Shown here: piece after piece, positions 42,202 through 51,483 of the stretch
Numbering within the stretch: the first letter of the stretch is position 1
How the letters are laid out: each line of letters starts with the position of its first letter
Assembly (NCBI GenBank): GCA_036502405.1
Contig: DASXYP010000066.1
Span: 7,401 to 71,400, forward strand
From: Chersky-806 sp036502405
Lineage (GTDB): Bacteria > Actinomycetota > Acidimicrobiia > IMCC26256 > JAENVU01
DNA: 64,000 bases
Direction: 5' to 3'
Position numbers and translations under genes: made by a program
The notes under the pieces: model-generated
The model's input: only the letters and a program-made list of their open reading frames with translations
The model's database searches: none
What the model was told of the DNA's origin: nothing

Positions 42202-43029
42202 ATGGCCCGCCGGGACCCGAAGCATCGAGACATCACGCGCAGTGAGCAGCTGGCGCGGCGTGCGTTGCGGTTCGCGCTGGATCCGGCCGTCAGTCGTGAG
42301 ACGGCGGCGGACCGACTCATCCATCTCGCCGACGGGCAGGCGCCGACGCTCGAGCTCGCGCGAGCGCAGATCCTGCGCGCGCCCTGGAGCGGTCCCACCG
42401 CGACGGCGGCACTGGGCGCGCTGCAGCTGAGCCTCCGCCACCTCAGAGGCGACCGCACGCTGCGGCTCGTCATTCTCGGCCCACCGGGTGCAGGCAAGGG
42501 CACCCAGGCCCCATGGCTCGCTCGACATCTCGGCGTCCCGCACATCTCCACCGGAGACCTCCTCCGGGAGCAGGCGACGGCTGACACCGAGCTCGGCGCC
42601 CGGATCCAGGCGACGATCGAGAGCGGGCGACTCGTTCCCGACGACCTGGTGCTGCGGACGCTCGAAACCCGCCTCGCCGAGCCTGACGCGATGCAGCGGG
42701 GATACCTCCTCGACGGCTTCCCCCGCACCGTGGAACAGGCGCGAACCGTCGCAACCTTCATCGCACCGGCGACAGTCGACGTGGTCATCGCATTGGCGGT
42801 GGGACCTGAGACCGTGGCTCGTCGCCTCGCACTTCGGGGCCGCGCCGACGACACCCGCTCCGCAGTGCGGACCCGACTCGAGCGCTACGACTGCGAAACG
42901 GTCCCGGCGTTGGACTGGTACGAGGAGGCCGGATTGCTCCTGCAGGTCGACGGCGATCGTCCACCTGATCGTGTCCGGGAGGACCTGTGCCGCCGCATCG
43001 ATGGCCTCGGCCTTTCACCGTGCCATTGA
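42202..43029 (+). CDS. Adenylate kinase with N-terminal helical extension
   Basis: 275 residues from ATG 42202. Residues about 88–270 are an adenylate kinase: P-loop GPPGAGKGT (93–101), AMP-site STGDLLREQ (116–124), DGFPRT (171–176), and the short-LID arginines RGRADDT (212–218), as in actinobacterial Adk. Housekeeping Adk begins near its P-loop, so the first 85 residues are extra; they are helical (SEQLARRALRFALD, AADRLIHLADGQ) and unrecognised. It lies between two related LuxR-type regulators and far from ribosomal-protein genes, so this is likely a second, specialised kinase. Confidence 0.85.
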   Translation: MARRDPKHRDITRSEQLARRALRFALDPAVSRETAADRLIHLADGQAPTLELARAQILRAPWSGPTATAALGALQLSLRHLRGDRTLRLVILGPPGAGKGTQAPWLARHLGVPHISTGDLLREQATADTELGARIQATIESGRLVPDDLVLRTLETRLAEPDAMQRGYLLDGFPRTVEQARTVATFIAPATVDVVIALAVGPETVARRLALRGRADDTRSAVRTRLERYDCETVPALDWYEEAGLLLQVDGDRPPDRVREDLCRRIDGLGLSPCH

Positions 43030-43148
43030 AGCCAGCAGGAAGATCGGATTGCCGACAACGGGGGTCGAAGCACTCCGGCTGCCCCCGAAGACACCCCGTC
43101 GACCGGGTGCGATCGTCACGGTGAGGTGTGCGCCGGAGGGAGAGCAAC

Positions 43149-44102
43149 GTGTTCAGCTGCGACGTCGTTGAAGACACTCCGCCCGGCGCCCTCGGTGTCC
43201 GCCGCCGAGCGTCCGCCGCACCCGCCGGGTGCGACACCGACAGCGAGAGTCAGGTTGCCCGCGCGGGGCTGCCCGTGCTCGCGCGACTCGCCGAGGACCT
43301 CCGTGACGTGACCATCAGCGTCGTGCTCACCGACGCCGACGGGAACATTCTTGCGACGCTCTGGGGCGGCGACATGCGCATTGCGTCGGCAACCGACTTC
43401 TCGTGGGTCGAGGCGCCCATCCAGGACCCTCGTCACGATGTACCGGTCGGGAGCATCCGCATTGCGAGCGCGATCGCCGACGCGGATTGCCTTCTCCTCG
43501 CATTCGCGCAGCTCGCGGCCCGGACGATCTCGGACCGCATCGTCGACGGTGCCGCATTCGCAGACCGCGCGCTGCTCGAGCAATTCCTGCGAGCCCGTCG
43601 TCGTGCCCGCGGCCCGATCCTCGCGGTGAACGACCACGAGCTGCTCGCCAACGCCGCCGCCGCACGGCTCGTCTCGGACCAGGACCGCGCCGTGGTCTGG
43701 AAGTGGGTGACCAGCGCCCCGGAAAGGCTCGCACGGTCGACTCGTGAGCTCAGACTGCGCGCCCGCATGTTCACTGCGACGTTCGAGCCGGTGGTCGTCG
43801 CCGGCGACATGATCGGTGCGGTGGTGCATCTGAAGGACTTCCGAGCCCCGTCGAGCGCCGGATCCAGCGCACGCGGCCCGGCGCGGCCCAGGCTCACCTT
43901 CGGCTGGGAGAGCCTCCGCGCGTCCGAGCTCGGCATCGCCGCGCTCGTCGCCGAAGGTTTCACCAACCGTGAGATCGGCGCTCGCCTGTTCGTCTCACCC
44001 CATACGGTCGACTCTCACCTGCGTCAGATCTACCGGAAGCTCTCGATCACCTCGCGCATCGAGCTCACTCGTCTCGTCCTCGAACGCGCGGGCGGGGTCT
44101 GA
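43149..44102 (+). CDS. GAF-like sensor with LuxR DNA-binding domain
   Basis: 317 residues from GTG 43149 (GGAGGGAG six bases upstream); GTG 43128 is an alternative. The N-terminal part (about 30–150) resembles the GAF sensor of AcoR-type regulators: LPVLARLAEDLRDVTISVVL and TDADGNILATLWGG. The middle has an ILAVNDHELLANAAAARLV stretch like the segment following the GAF domain in those proteins. The end is LuxR: LVAEGFTNREIGARLFVSPH and TVDSHLRQIYRKLSITSRI. Thus a one-component regulator. Its last 73 bases overlap the convergent MFS gene. The domain split is my reading from sequence patterns. Confidence 0.8.
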   Translation: MFSCDVVEDTPPGALGVRRRASAAPAGCDTDSESQVARAGLPVLARLAEDLRDVTISVVLTDADGNILATLWGGDMRIASATDFSWVEAPIQDPRHDVPVGSIRIASAIADADCLLLAFAQLAARTISDRIVDGAAFADRALLEQFLRARRRARGPILAVNDHELLANAAAARLVSDQDRAVVWKWVTSAPERLARSTRELRLRARMFTATFEPVVVAGDMIGAVVHLKDFRAPSSAGSSARGPARPRLTFGWESLRASELGIAALVAEGFTNREIGARLFVSPHTVDSHLRQIYRKLSITSRIELTRLVLERAGGV

Positions 44103-45532
44103 TCCGCGGTCGGGGTGGGACCGGGACTCTCGGCCACGGCGGCCCGGGGAAGTCCCAGGCTCACGACGGCCCCGAGCACCGCAAGGACGGCGGACACCGC
44201 CAGAGCCAGCCGATAGCCGCCGGCCAGTCCCGCGTTGCCGGTCGTTCCGGTCATGTCGGTGGCCACGATCGACAACATCACGGCCACGCCGATCGCGGCA
44301 CCAACCTGTCGGGTCGCATTGAACAGCGCGCTCGCGAGCCCTTGTTCGTCGTTGGGCACGCCCGCGCTCCCGGCGACAGCCGATCCGAAGATGATGTTCG
44401 TCGATCCGAACCCGACGCCGAACAACGCCACGCCGAGCAGGGGATACTGCGTCAGCGCCGCAGTACGGAGCACGAGCGCCAGGCTGACGGCCGCGAGCAG
44501 ACAGTTGCCGACCAGGAACCACTTGAGGCCGAGACGGTTGAGCAGCCGCGGGCCCGTGATGCCGCGGAGCACGCCACCGATTCCCTGTGGTACCGCGATG
44601 AGCCCGGTGATCAGGGGCGAGTAGCCCAGCACCTGCTGGCCGTAGAGGCTCAGCACCAAGACCTCGCCCGCGACCACGGCTCCGAACAGCCCGACGAGCG
44701 CATCGCCGATGACGACACTGCGATCGCGGAAGATCGACAACGGGACAAGTGGGTGCTTCGAACGCCGCTCCACGCTGACGAACGCATAGATCAGCACTGC
44801 GGCGAGGAGCAGGCACACCAGGAACTCGACGGAGCTCCATCCGTTGTCGGCTCCCAGCGTCGGCGCGTACACCAGTGCCGCCATTCCCGACGCGGCCAGG
44901 AGCGCGCCCAGGACATCGAATTGCGGACGAACGGCGACGCGAGTGCTCGCCGGTACGGAGGTGCGCGCGGCGATCGCCATCAGGGCGCAGATCGGCACGT
45001 TCACGAAGAACACGCCGCGCCAGCCGACCGTGTCCACGAGCACACCCCCTGCGACCAGCCCGACGACGAATCCGACGGAGGCCGTCACCCCGAAGTAGCC
45101 GAGCACACGGTTGCGCGCCGGACCCTCCGGATAGGTGGAAGTGAGCGTCGAGAGTGCCGCGGGCGCGACGAGCGCCGCGGCCGCACCCTGCAACGAGCGG
45201 GTTGCGACGAGGATCGGGAAGTCAGGAGCGAAGCCGCCGGCCGCCGACGCGAGCGCGAACAGGACGAGTCCGGTGATCAGGACCCTCCGAGCCCCGAAGT
45301 AGTCGGCCGCCCGTCCGCCGAGGATGAGCAGGCCGCCGAAGGTCAGGGCGTAGGCGGTCACGACCCACTCTGCGGTCGTCGTCGGGAGGGCCAGCTCGGT
45401 GCTCAGCACGGGCAACGCCACGTTGACGATGCTGAAGTCGAGCACGACGACGAGGGACGCGCCCAGGACGACCCACAGCCCCACGCGGCTCAGCTGCGCT
45501 TGGCCGACGGCGAGCGGTCGTTCCCGGGGCAT
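44030..45532 (-). CDS. MFS drug exporter, DHA2-like
   Basis: 500 residues from ATG 45532 (MPRERPLAVGQ). About 14 helices; LDFSIVNVALPVLSTELAL at the first helix, GGRAADYFGARRVLITGLVLF (motif A) and VGFVVGLVAGGVLVDTVGWR (motif C). C-terminal tail SPGPTPTADQTPPARSRTRR is non-membrane and is encoded over the end of the GAF-LuxR gene. Probably proton-driven drug efflux. Convergent with the regulator rather than operonic with it. Confidence 0.9.
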   Translation of the reverse strand: MPRERPLAVGQAQLSRVGLWVVLGASLVVVLDFSIVNVALPVLSTELALPTTTAEWVVTAYALTFGGLLILGGRAADYFGARRVLITGLVLFALASAAGGFAPDFPILVATRSLQGAAAALVAPAALSTLTSTYPEGPARNRVLGYFGVTASVGFVVGLVAGGVLVDTVGWRGVFFVNVPICALMAIAARTSVPASTRVAVRPQFDVLGALLAASGMAALVYAPTLGADNGWSSVEFLVCLLLAAVLIYAFVSVERRSKHPLVPLSIFRDRSVVIGDALVGLFGAVVAGEVLVLSLYGQQVLGYSPLITGLIAVPQGIGGVLRGITGPRLLNRLGLKWFLVGNCLLAAVSLALVLRTAALTQYPLLGVALFGVGFGSTNIIFGSAVAGSAGVPNDEQGLASALFNATRQVGAAIGVAVMLSIVATDMTGTTGNAGLAGGYRLALAVSAVLAVLGAVVSLGLPRAAVAESPGPTPTADQTPPARSRTRRVSSMREVIESFR

Positions 45533-45713
45533 CGTTCGAGTGTGCGCCGGCGCGCCCGGCCGAACCCCACGTGAACACGTGAGAACGTGCACCCGAGCGG
45601 GACCGCCTCGATGGCGCTCATTTGCGCATTCCTACGCGCCTCCGGGGTGAACTCCCCCGCTCGGCTCGTCAGGCTCGCGGTACGAGTGCCCATGAGACGA
45701 GGAGCAGCTCATC

Positions 45714-47126
45714 ATGATCGCGACGACGAACCCGACGACGGGAGAGGTCGAGAAGACCTTCGAGAACGCATCAGCCGACGAGGTCGATCGGCAGCTTGCC
45801 GCTGCAGCGTCGACGTTCGAGGCGTACCGGCTCACCGACTTCGAGTCCCGGGCACAGTGGATGAACGCTGCCGCAGACATCCTCGACGACGAACGGGACG
45901 CGATCGCGGCGGTGATGACCACCGAGATGGGCAAGACAATTGCTTCGGCACGCGCCGAAGTACACAAGTGTGCCGACGCCTGCCGGTTCTTCGCGGTGCA
46001 CGCGGCACGATTCCTCGGCGACCAACCAGTGGAGGCGTCGGACATCGGGGCGCGGGACGCGTACGTCCGCTACGAGCCGCTCGGCCCCGTACTCGCGGTC
46101 ATGCCGTGGAACTTCCCGCTCTGGCAGGTCATCCGCTTCGCGGCGCCGTCCCTCATGGCCGGCAACGTCGGCCTGCTGAAGCACGCCTCGAACGTGCCCC
46201 AGACCGGCTTGTTCCTCGAAGGGCTGTTCTCGCGGGCGGGCTTTCCGGGCGGCGCGTTCCAGACGCTGCTCGTCGGCTCCGACGCGGTGGAAGGCATCCT
46301 GCGCGACGAGCGGGTCCGTGCCGTGACGCTGACCGGCAGTGAGCCGGCCGGCCGCTCCGTCGCATCGATCGCCGGAAGCGAGGTCAAGCCGAGCGTCCTC
46401 GAGCTCGGCGGAAGCGACCCGTTCATCGTGCTCGCGTCGGCCGACGTCGGCCGTGCGGCTGATGTCGGCGTGATCGCCCGCACCCAGAACAACGGCCAGA
46501 GCTGCATCGCGGCGAAGCGGTTCATCGTCAAGGCCTCGATCGCCGACGAGTTCGAACGCCGGTTCGTCCACGGCATGAAGGCGCTGCGGGTGGGCGACCC
46601 GTTCGACGAGACGACCGATGTCGGTCCGATCGTGACCGAGGAGGCGCGCGACCACCTGCACGAGCTCGTGGTCGACGCCGTCGCCAGAGGTGCGACCGTC
46701 CTCTGCGGCGGCGCACCGCTTCCCGGTCCTGGCTGGTTCTATCCCCCGACTGTCATCGCAGGCGTCACGCCGGAGATGCGCATGTTCCACGAGGAGGTGT
46801 TCGGGCCCGTCGCCGCGTTGTACCGCGTGGACGGTGTCACCGAGGCAATCAGACTCGCCAATGCGACGAGCTTCGGGCTCGGTTCCAACGTGTGGACGAA
46901 CGATGCCGACGAACGCGACCGATGCGTACGGGAGCTGCGGGCCGGGCAGGTGTTCGTCAACGGCATGACGACGTCGACACCGTTGCTGCCGTTCGGCGGC
47001 GTCGGACGTTCAGGGTATGGGCGCGAGCTGTCGGAGCAGGGTTGCCGCGCGTTCTGCAACGCCAAGTCGGTGTGGATCGGTGAAGGCAACCAAGACGTCA
47101 CCGCGGGCACCGCGCGCAGCGAGTAG
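45714..47126 (+). CDS. Succinate-semialdehyde-type aldehyde dehydrogenase
   Basis: 470 residues. NAD(P)-dependent oxidation of an aldehyde to an acid. Motifs: VMPWNFPLWQVIRFAAPSLM (cofactor entry), LTGSEPAGRSVASIAGSE, LELGGSDPFIVL with the general-base Glu, and NNGQSCIAAKRF with the catalytic Cys. The SCIAAKR context and length match the short GabD-like clade used for succinate semialdehyde. An aldo/keto reductase gene follows 38 bases later, suggesting joint handling of reactive carbonyls. Confidence 0.93.
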   Translation: MIATTNPTTGEVEKTFENASADEVDRQLAAAASTFEAYRLTDFESRAQWMNAAADILDDERDAIAAVMTTEMGKTIASARAEVHKCADACRFFAVHAARFLGDQPVEASDIGARDAYVRYEPLGPVLAVMPWNFPLWQVIRFAAPSLMAGNVGLLKHASNVPQTGLFLEGLFSRAGFPGGAFQTLLVGSDAVEGILRDERVRAVTLTGSEPAGRSVASIAGSEVKPSVLELGGSDPFIVLASADVGRAADVGVIARTQNNGQSCIAAKRFIVKASIADEFERRFVHGMKALRVGDPFDETTDVGPIVTEEARDHLHELVVDAVARGATVLCGGAPLPGPGWFYPPTVIAGVTPEMRMFHEEVFGPVAALYRVDGVTEAIRLANATSFGLGSNVWTNDADERDRCVRELRAGQVFVNGMTTSTPLLPFGGVGRSGYGRELSEQGCRAFCNAKSVWIGEGNQDVTAGTARSE

Positions 47127-47164
47127 GCGCCCGGTCCTTCCGCACGAACACGAAGGAGAATGCG

Positions 47165-48019
47165 ATGGAAGCAACGAACATCTCGGCGGCCCAGGCCGGC
47201 ACGATCGTGATCGGCGGCGATCTGGACGTCAACCGCCTCGGTTTCGGTGCGATGCGCCTGACCGGTCCGGGGATCTGGGGTCAACCTGCCGACCCCCGAG
47301 AAGCGAAGCGCGTCCTGCGGAGAGCGGTCGAGCTCGGGACCAACTTCATCGACACGGCCGACTCGTACGGCCCCGATGTGAGTGAATCCCTCATCGCGGA
47401 GGCGTTGTACCCGTATCCGGACGACCTCGTCATCGCGACCAAGGGCGGACTCGAGCGCACGGGTCCGGATCGCTGGCCCCACAACGCACGGCCCGAGCAT
47501 CTCAAGGCCGCGTGCGAAGGGAGCTTGCAGCGCCTGCGCCTCGATCGCATTCCCTTGTACCAGCTCCACCGCCCCGACCCGGCCGTCCCGTACGAGGAGT
47601 CGGTCGGCGCGCTCGTCGAGCTCCAAGAGGCCGGGAAGATCCACCATGTCGGCGTCTCGAACGTCGACGAGACGCGCCTGAGGCTCGCGCAGTCGCTGAC
47701 GAAGGTCGCGTCGGTGCAGAACCGCTACAACGTCGGCGACCGTGAGTCCGAGGCACTGCTGGACATCTGCGAACGCGAGGGGATGGCCTTCCTGCCGTGG
47801 GCGCCGATGCACGACATCGCCGAGAACGAGGTCGCGACGATCGCAGCCCGCCATGACGCGACCGCACGGCAGGTGGTCCTCGCGTGGTTGCTCGCCCGAT
47901 CGCCGGCGATGCTGCCCATTCCCGGGACCGGGTCGGTGGCCCACCTCGAGACGAACGTCGGCGCCGCCGGACTGCGCCTCGACCCGGACGACGTCGACAC
48001 GCTGGACGCGGTGAGCTGA
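47165..48019 (+). CDS. Aldo/keto reductase
   Basis: 284-residue NADPH-dependent reductase with a TIM-barrel fold. Tetrad visible: Asp and Tyr in FIDTADSYG, Lys in VIATKGGL, His in YQLHRPD. The C-terminal cofactor site reads LPIPGTGSVAHLETNVGAAG. It matches the bacterial oxidoreductase branch (YdbC-like). Probably co-transcribed with the aldehyde dehydrogenase. Confidence 0.93.
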   Translation: MEATNISAAQAGTIVIGGDLDVNRLGFGAMRLTGPGIWGQPADPREAKRVLRRAVELGTNFIDTADSYGPDVSESLIAEALYPYPDDLVIATKGGLERTGPDRWPHNARPEHLKAACEGSLQRLRLDRIPLYQLHRPDPAVPYEESVGALVELQEAGKIHHVGVSNVDETRLRLAQSLTKVASVQNRYNVGDRESEALLDICEREGMAFLPWAPMHDIAENEVATIAARHDATARQVVLAWLLARSPAMLPIPGTGSVAHLETNVGAAGLRLDPDDVDTLDAVS

Positions 48020-48044
48020 CGAGGTCGGCGCCCGCGAGCTCCGG

Positions 48045-48464
48045 TCAGTTCGACAGGTCGAGGGTGGTGAGCGGGCCGAAGTAGCGGATCGAGTGCGCAC
48101 CGTGCGCGCGCAACGTCTCGACGATCGGCGTCCTCTCGTCACGCGTGGCGCGCACTGCAACCAGATAGCCGCCGGCTTCGACGTGGCGGCAGTCGTCTTC
48201 GATGTCGTCGCCCTCGCTCGCGACGATGTCGATGACACGGGAGATCCGCCCCCGCCAGCCATGGTGGCGACCGGACGGGTCGATGTGCTCGAGCCCGTCG
48301 GCACCGCCGAGCACGTACACGTCGTCGCGCGGGACCTGGTCGCTCGCGAGCTCCTCCAGCGCCGCGGCCAACGAGCGGTCGTCGTCCACGAGTGCGACAA
48401 CCCGCCCGTGCGGACGGAACAGCCAGTCCGGCGGTGGTTCGACGAAGTATTCGTTGAGCTGCAT
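48045..48464 (-). CDS. Hypothetical protein with general-stress-like N-terminus
   Basis: 139 residues from ATG 48464 (MQLNEYFVEPPP), with GGAGGTG seven bases upstream. The segment VVALVDDDRSLAAALEELAS followed by DDVYVLGGADGL resembles the first half of general stress/YflT-type proteins, in which a residue pair binds a charged ligand. The rest (YLVAVRATRDERTPIVETLR) looks like a second small alpha/beta unit. No membrane helix. Family not certain. Divergent from the ABC permease gene. Confidence 0.65.
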   Translation of the reverse strand: MQLNEYFVEPPPDWLFRPHGRVVALVDDDRSLAAALEELASDQVPRDDVYVLGGADGLEHIDPSGRHHGWRGRISRVIDIVASEGDDIEDDCRHVEAGGYLVAVRATRDERTPIVETLRAHGAHSIRYFGPLTTLDLSN

Positions 48465-48635
48465 GTGGGCACCTCCATGAACCGCGACGACACCCAAGGA
48501 TGCCCCAGTCGGGACCCACGATCATCACGCGAGCACGTAGAGGATGCGCGGCCGTGGAGCTCGGTCACGAATCACGCGTTCCCGTGGTGAACCCGAACCC
48601 GCGGAGGCTCACGCTGGCCCGATGAAGGCGTTGCG

Positions 48636-49769
48636 ATGGATGAGCCGGTCATGACGTTCGTCGGCCTCGTCGCCCACAACGTGTGGTCGAAGAAGCTGCG
48701 GACGATCCTCACCGCGGCCGCGGTGGCGATCGGGGTGATGACGGTCGTGTCCCTCGGGATCGTCACCGAGAGCATCAAGACGACGGCCGCCGCGGTCCTC
48801 AAGACCGGAGACGCGGACTTCACCGTGGCGCAGAACGGATCATCCGACATCTTGTCCAGCCGCATGACCCAAGCTCAGCTCACACGGCTCCAGCACACCG
48901 CCGGAGTCGAGAGTGCGGTGGGCGTGCTGCTCGACACCCAACGACTCAACGCGCAGAACCCGCTGTTCATCGAGGTCGGGATCGCACCGCAGGATCTGCG
49001 TCCCTTCGGCGTCAAGATCGTCGCCGGCCGACCCTTTGACGCGACCGCGGCCAACCAGGCGATGCTCGGTTGGCAGATCGCGCAGAACCTCGGGATCCGG
49101 CCGGGGGCCACGCTGCGCATCGCCGGCGGGGTCAAGACGATCACCGGACTCGTCTCGACGGGCAACGTCTTCGGCGACTCGGCCGGGATCTTTCCGCTCA
49201 TCCCGTTCCAAGCCCACGAGCGCGAGCCGGGAGCCCTCTCCCTGGCGTTCGTGAAGGTGACCAAGGGCGCGAGCATCGGCACGGTTGCGGCCAGGATCCG
49301 GCAGGGCAACCCGAGCCTGACGACCATTCGGACGGTCTCCCAGTTCGGCCGCGCCGACCAGAGCTACACGCTCATCACGGCCGCGGACCGCGGCGCCACC
49401 ATCCTCGCGGTCATCGTGGGCGCCGTCATCGTGGCGAACACGATGCTGCTCTCCCTGTTCGAACGCACGCGCGAGTTCGGAATCCTCCGCAGCGTCGGGT
49501 GGAGCCGCGGCCGCGTCGTCGCGCTCATCCTGAGCGAGGCATTCGCCATCAGCCTGCTCGGCGCCGCAATCGGCGTCGGCTTCGCGGTCGGCGTGGTCAG
49601 TCTCCTCGCCCGGCTTCCCAGCTTGGAGGGGATACTCGTGCCCAGCTACCCGACCGGGGCGTTCCTCCGCGCCCTCCTCACCGCAGCAGCCGTCGGCTTC
49701 CTCGGGGCGCTCTACCCTGCCGTGCGCGCCGGTCTTCTCCGCCCGATCGCGGCGCTCAACCATGAGTAG
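48636..49769 (+). CDS. MacB/FtsX-type ABC transporter permease
   Basis: 377 residues. Four helices: one N-terminal (LTAAAVAIGVMTVVSLGI), a large extracytoplasmic domain (about residues 45–250), then three helices at the end, including GATILAVIVGAVIVANTMLL, LILSEAFAISLLGAAIGVG and LLTAAAVGFLGALYPAVRAG. ERTREFGILRSVGWSRGRVV is the coupling loop of the FtsX fold. Such permeases power extraction of lipids or peptides rather than classical transport. The stop overlaps the ATPase gene by eight bases. Confidence 0.9.
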   Translation: MDEPVMTFVGLVAHNVWSKKLRTILTAAAVAIGVMTVVSLGIVTESIKTTAAAVLKTGDADFTVAQNGSSDILSSRMTQAQLTRLQHTAGVESAVGVLLDTQRLNAQNPLFIEVGIAPQDLRPFGVKIVAGRPFDATAANQAMLGWQIAQNLGIRPGATLRIAGGVKTITGLVSTGNVFGDSAGIFPLIPFQAHEREPGALSLAFVKVTKGASIGTVAARIRQGNPSLTTIRTVSQFGRADQSYTLITAADRGATILAVIVGAVIVANTMLLSLFERTREFGILRSVGWSRGRVVALILSEAFAISLLGAAIGVGFAVGVVSLLARLPSLEGILVPSYPTGAFLRALLTAAAVGFLGALYPAVRAGLLRPIAALNHE

Positions 49770-50466
49770 CCCGGCACTGACGCTCGCGGTCCCGGATCTC
49801 GGTGAGCCCGTGATCAGCGTGCACGACGTGACGAAGACCTATGACCGCGGCATGGTCCCCGCACTGAACGGACTGGACCTCGAGATCAACCGCGGTGAGT
49901 TCGTCGCCATCACCGGGCCTTCGGGCTGCGGGAAGTCGACGCTCCTGCACCTGCTCGCGGCGCTCGATCGGCCGGACCGGGGACAGCTCCGCGTCGATGG
50001 CAACGATCTCATGCGGCTGCCACATCCGAATCGGTATCGCCGTGAGGTGGTCGGCCTCGTCTTCCAGCTGCATGATCTGCTGGCGCACCTCAGCGCCCAG
50101 CAGAACATCGAGATCGCGATGTTCGGGACGCATCGCCGGCGAGGTGAGCAGCGGGCTCGCGCCCGGCAGCTCCTCGCCGACGTGGACCTGGCCGGGCAGT
50201 GGAAGCGCCGGCCCGCGCAGCTGTCAGGCGGTGAGCGCCAGCGGGTGGCGATCGCCCGGGCCCTGGCGAACGAGCCTCGAATCCTGTTGGCCGACGAGCC
50301 GACCGGGAGTCTCGACAGTCACTCGGTCGAGCAGGTCCTCGCATTGCTACGACGACTTCGCACGGAACGCGAGGTGACGATCGCGCTCGTGACTCACGAC
50401 ATGGCCGTCGCCGGGGAAGCCGATCGGCTGATCCGACTGCGCGACGGTCGGGTGGACCAGGACTGA
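49762..50466 (+). CDS. MacB/LolD-type ABC transporter ATPase
   Basis: 234 residues. Walker A ITGPSGCGKSTLLHLL, Q-loop FQLHDLLAHL, signature LSGGERQRVAIARAL, Walker B ILLADEPTGSLDS and H-loop LVTHDMAVA; the sequence pattern around GSLDS is that of the LolD/MacB group that pairs with FtsX-fold permeases. The start lies inside the end of the permease gene, so both are translated together. No periplasmic adaptor gene adjoins, as expected for a monoderm actinobacterium. Confidence 0.93.
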   Translation: MSSPALTLAVPDLGEPVISVHDVTKTYDRGMVPALNGLDLEINRGEFVAITGPSGCGKSTLLHLLAALDRPDRGQLRVDGNDLMRLPHPNRYRREVVGLVFQLHDLLAHLSAQQNIEIAMFGTHRRRGEQRARARQLLADVDLAGQWKRRPAQLSGGERQRVAIARALANEPRILLADEPTGSLDSHSVEQVLALLRRLRTEREVTIALVTHDMAVAGEADRLIRLRDGRVDQD

Positions 50467-50495
50467 CGTACGGAAGACCGAACGCCGACGTACGG

Positions 50496-51416
50496 CTACG
50501 GGATGAGCACGATCTTGCCGTGCGTGTGCCGCTGCTCGACCTCGGCGAACGCGTCGCGGACCTGCTCGAGTGGATAGGTCGCCGCGATGGGGATCGAGAT
50601 CTGACCTGACGCGACGAGCTCGGCCATCTGCGACAAGACATCGGTCGTGGAAGCGTCGCCACTCCCCTCGGCTTTGGTTCCGAGCTCCTGCGCCTTCTGA
50701 CGCGCGGTGATGGTCTCGATTCGGTCCTTCGCGATTCCGAGATCGACCGCGAGCTGTACGTACTCCGGCCCGAAGAGGTCGATGAACGCATCGATGCCGT
50801 CCGGTGCGGCGGCCCGAAGCCGCTGGGCCAATCCGTCGCCGTAGGCGACCGGAACGACGCCGAGCGCGGTGAGCCACGGGTGATTCGCGACCGACGCGAT
50901 GCCGAGCACGGTCGCGCCCTTCGTGCGCAACAGCTGGACGACGACCGAGCCGACCCCGCCGGCAGCTGCGGACACCGCGACCGTGTCACCACGCTCGGCA
51001 CCGACCGCCCGCACCGCGGCGAAGGCCGTGCAGCCGACGACGTACAGCGAACCGGCGACCTCCCAGCTCAGGGCTGGGGGCTTGTGGATCAGCTGCGTCA
51101 CCGGCACGGTGACGAAGTCGGCCTGGCTCGATCGTTCCCACGACCACCCGAGCACCTCGTCGCCGACGGCAAGCTCCGTGACGCCGTCGCCGAGCGCGCT
51201 GACGACGCCGGCGAGGTCACTGCCCTGGCCCGACGGGAAGGTCGCCGGAAACATCGCCTCCAGCGCGCCGCTCCGGATCGCCGCCTCGCCCGGGTTGATC
51301 CCCGCCGCGCGCACCTCGACGACGACCTCACCTGCGGCCGGTTCCGGAACCGGTACATCGGCCACGTACAGGACGTCACGGCCACCGTACCGATCGAAGC
51401 GTATTGCTCGAGGCAT
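50496..51416 (-). CDS. NADP-dependent medium-chain oxidoreductase
   Basis: 306 residues from ATG 51416. Quinone-oxidoreductase-like member: AIRFDRYGGRDVLYVADVPV, AAGINPGEAAIRSG, PSGQGSDLAGVVSALGDGV and the cofactor stretch VAVSAAAGGVGSVVVQLLR. No structural zinc cysteines. Probably reduces quinones or enals. The start is separated from the catalase gene's end by 67 bases holding a 13-bp tandem repeat. Confidence 0.88.
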   Translation of the reverse strand: MPRAIRFDRYGGRDVLYVADVPVPEPAAGEVVVEVRAAGINPGEAAIRSGALEAMFPATFPSGQGSDLAGVVSALGDGVTELAVGDEVLGWSWERSSQADFVTVPVTQLIHKPPALSWEVAGSLYVVGCTAFAAVRAVGAERGDTVAVSAAAGGVGSVVVQLLRTKGATVLGIASVANHPWLTALGVVPVAYGDGLAQRLRAAAPDGIDAFIDLFGPEYVQLAVDLGIAKDRIETITARQKAQELGTKAEGSGDASTTDVLSQMAELVASGQISIPIAATYPLEQVRDAFAEVEQRHTHGKIVLIP

Positions 51417-51446
51417 ACCCAAGCTCCCTCGTCGACTGCGCCGCGC

Positions 51447-51483
51447 GGTCCCGCCGCGGGGTCCCGCCGCGGGGTCCCGCCGC
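51447..51483. repeat. 13-bp tandem repeat, three copies
   Basis: GGTCCCGCCGC recurs at 51447, 51460 and 51473 with GG spacers, so the period is 13 bases over 37 bases. It lies in the short gap between the second catalase gene and the downstream oxidoreductase gene on the same strand. Probably slippage. Confidence 0.8.

Noticed and set aside
46739..48568. 609-residue open frame on the minus strand
   Set aside because: Antisense to the aldehyde dehydrogenase and aldo/keto reductase genes; only its 48045–48464 part, in another frame, is a real gene.
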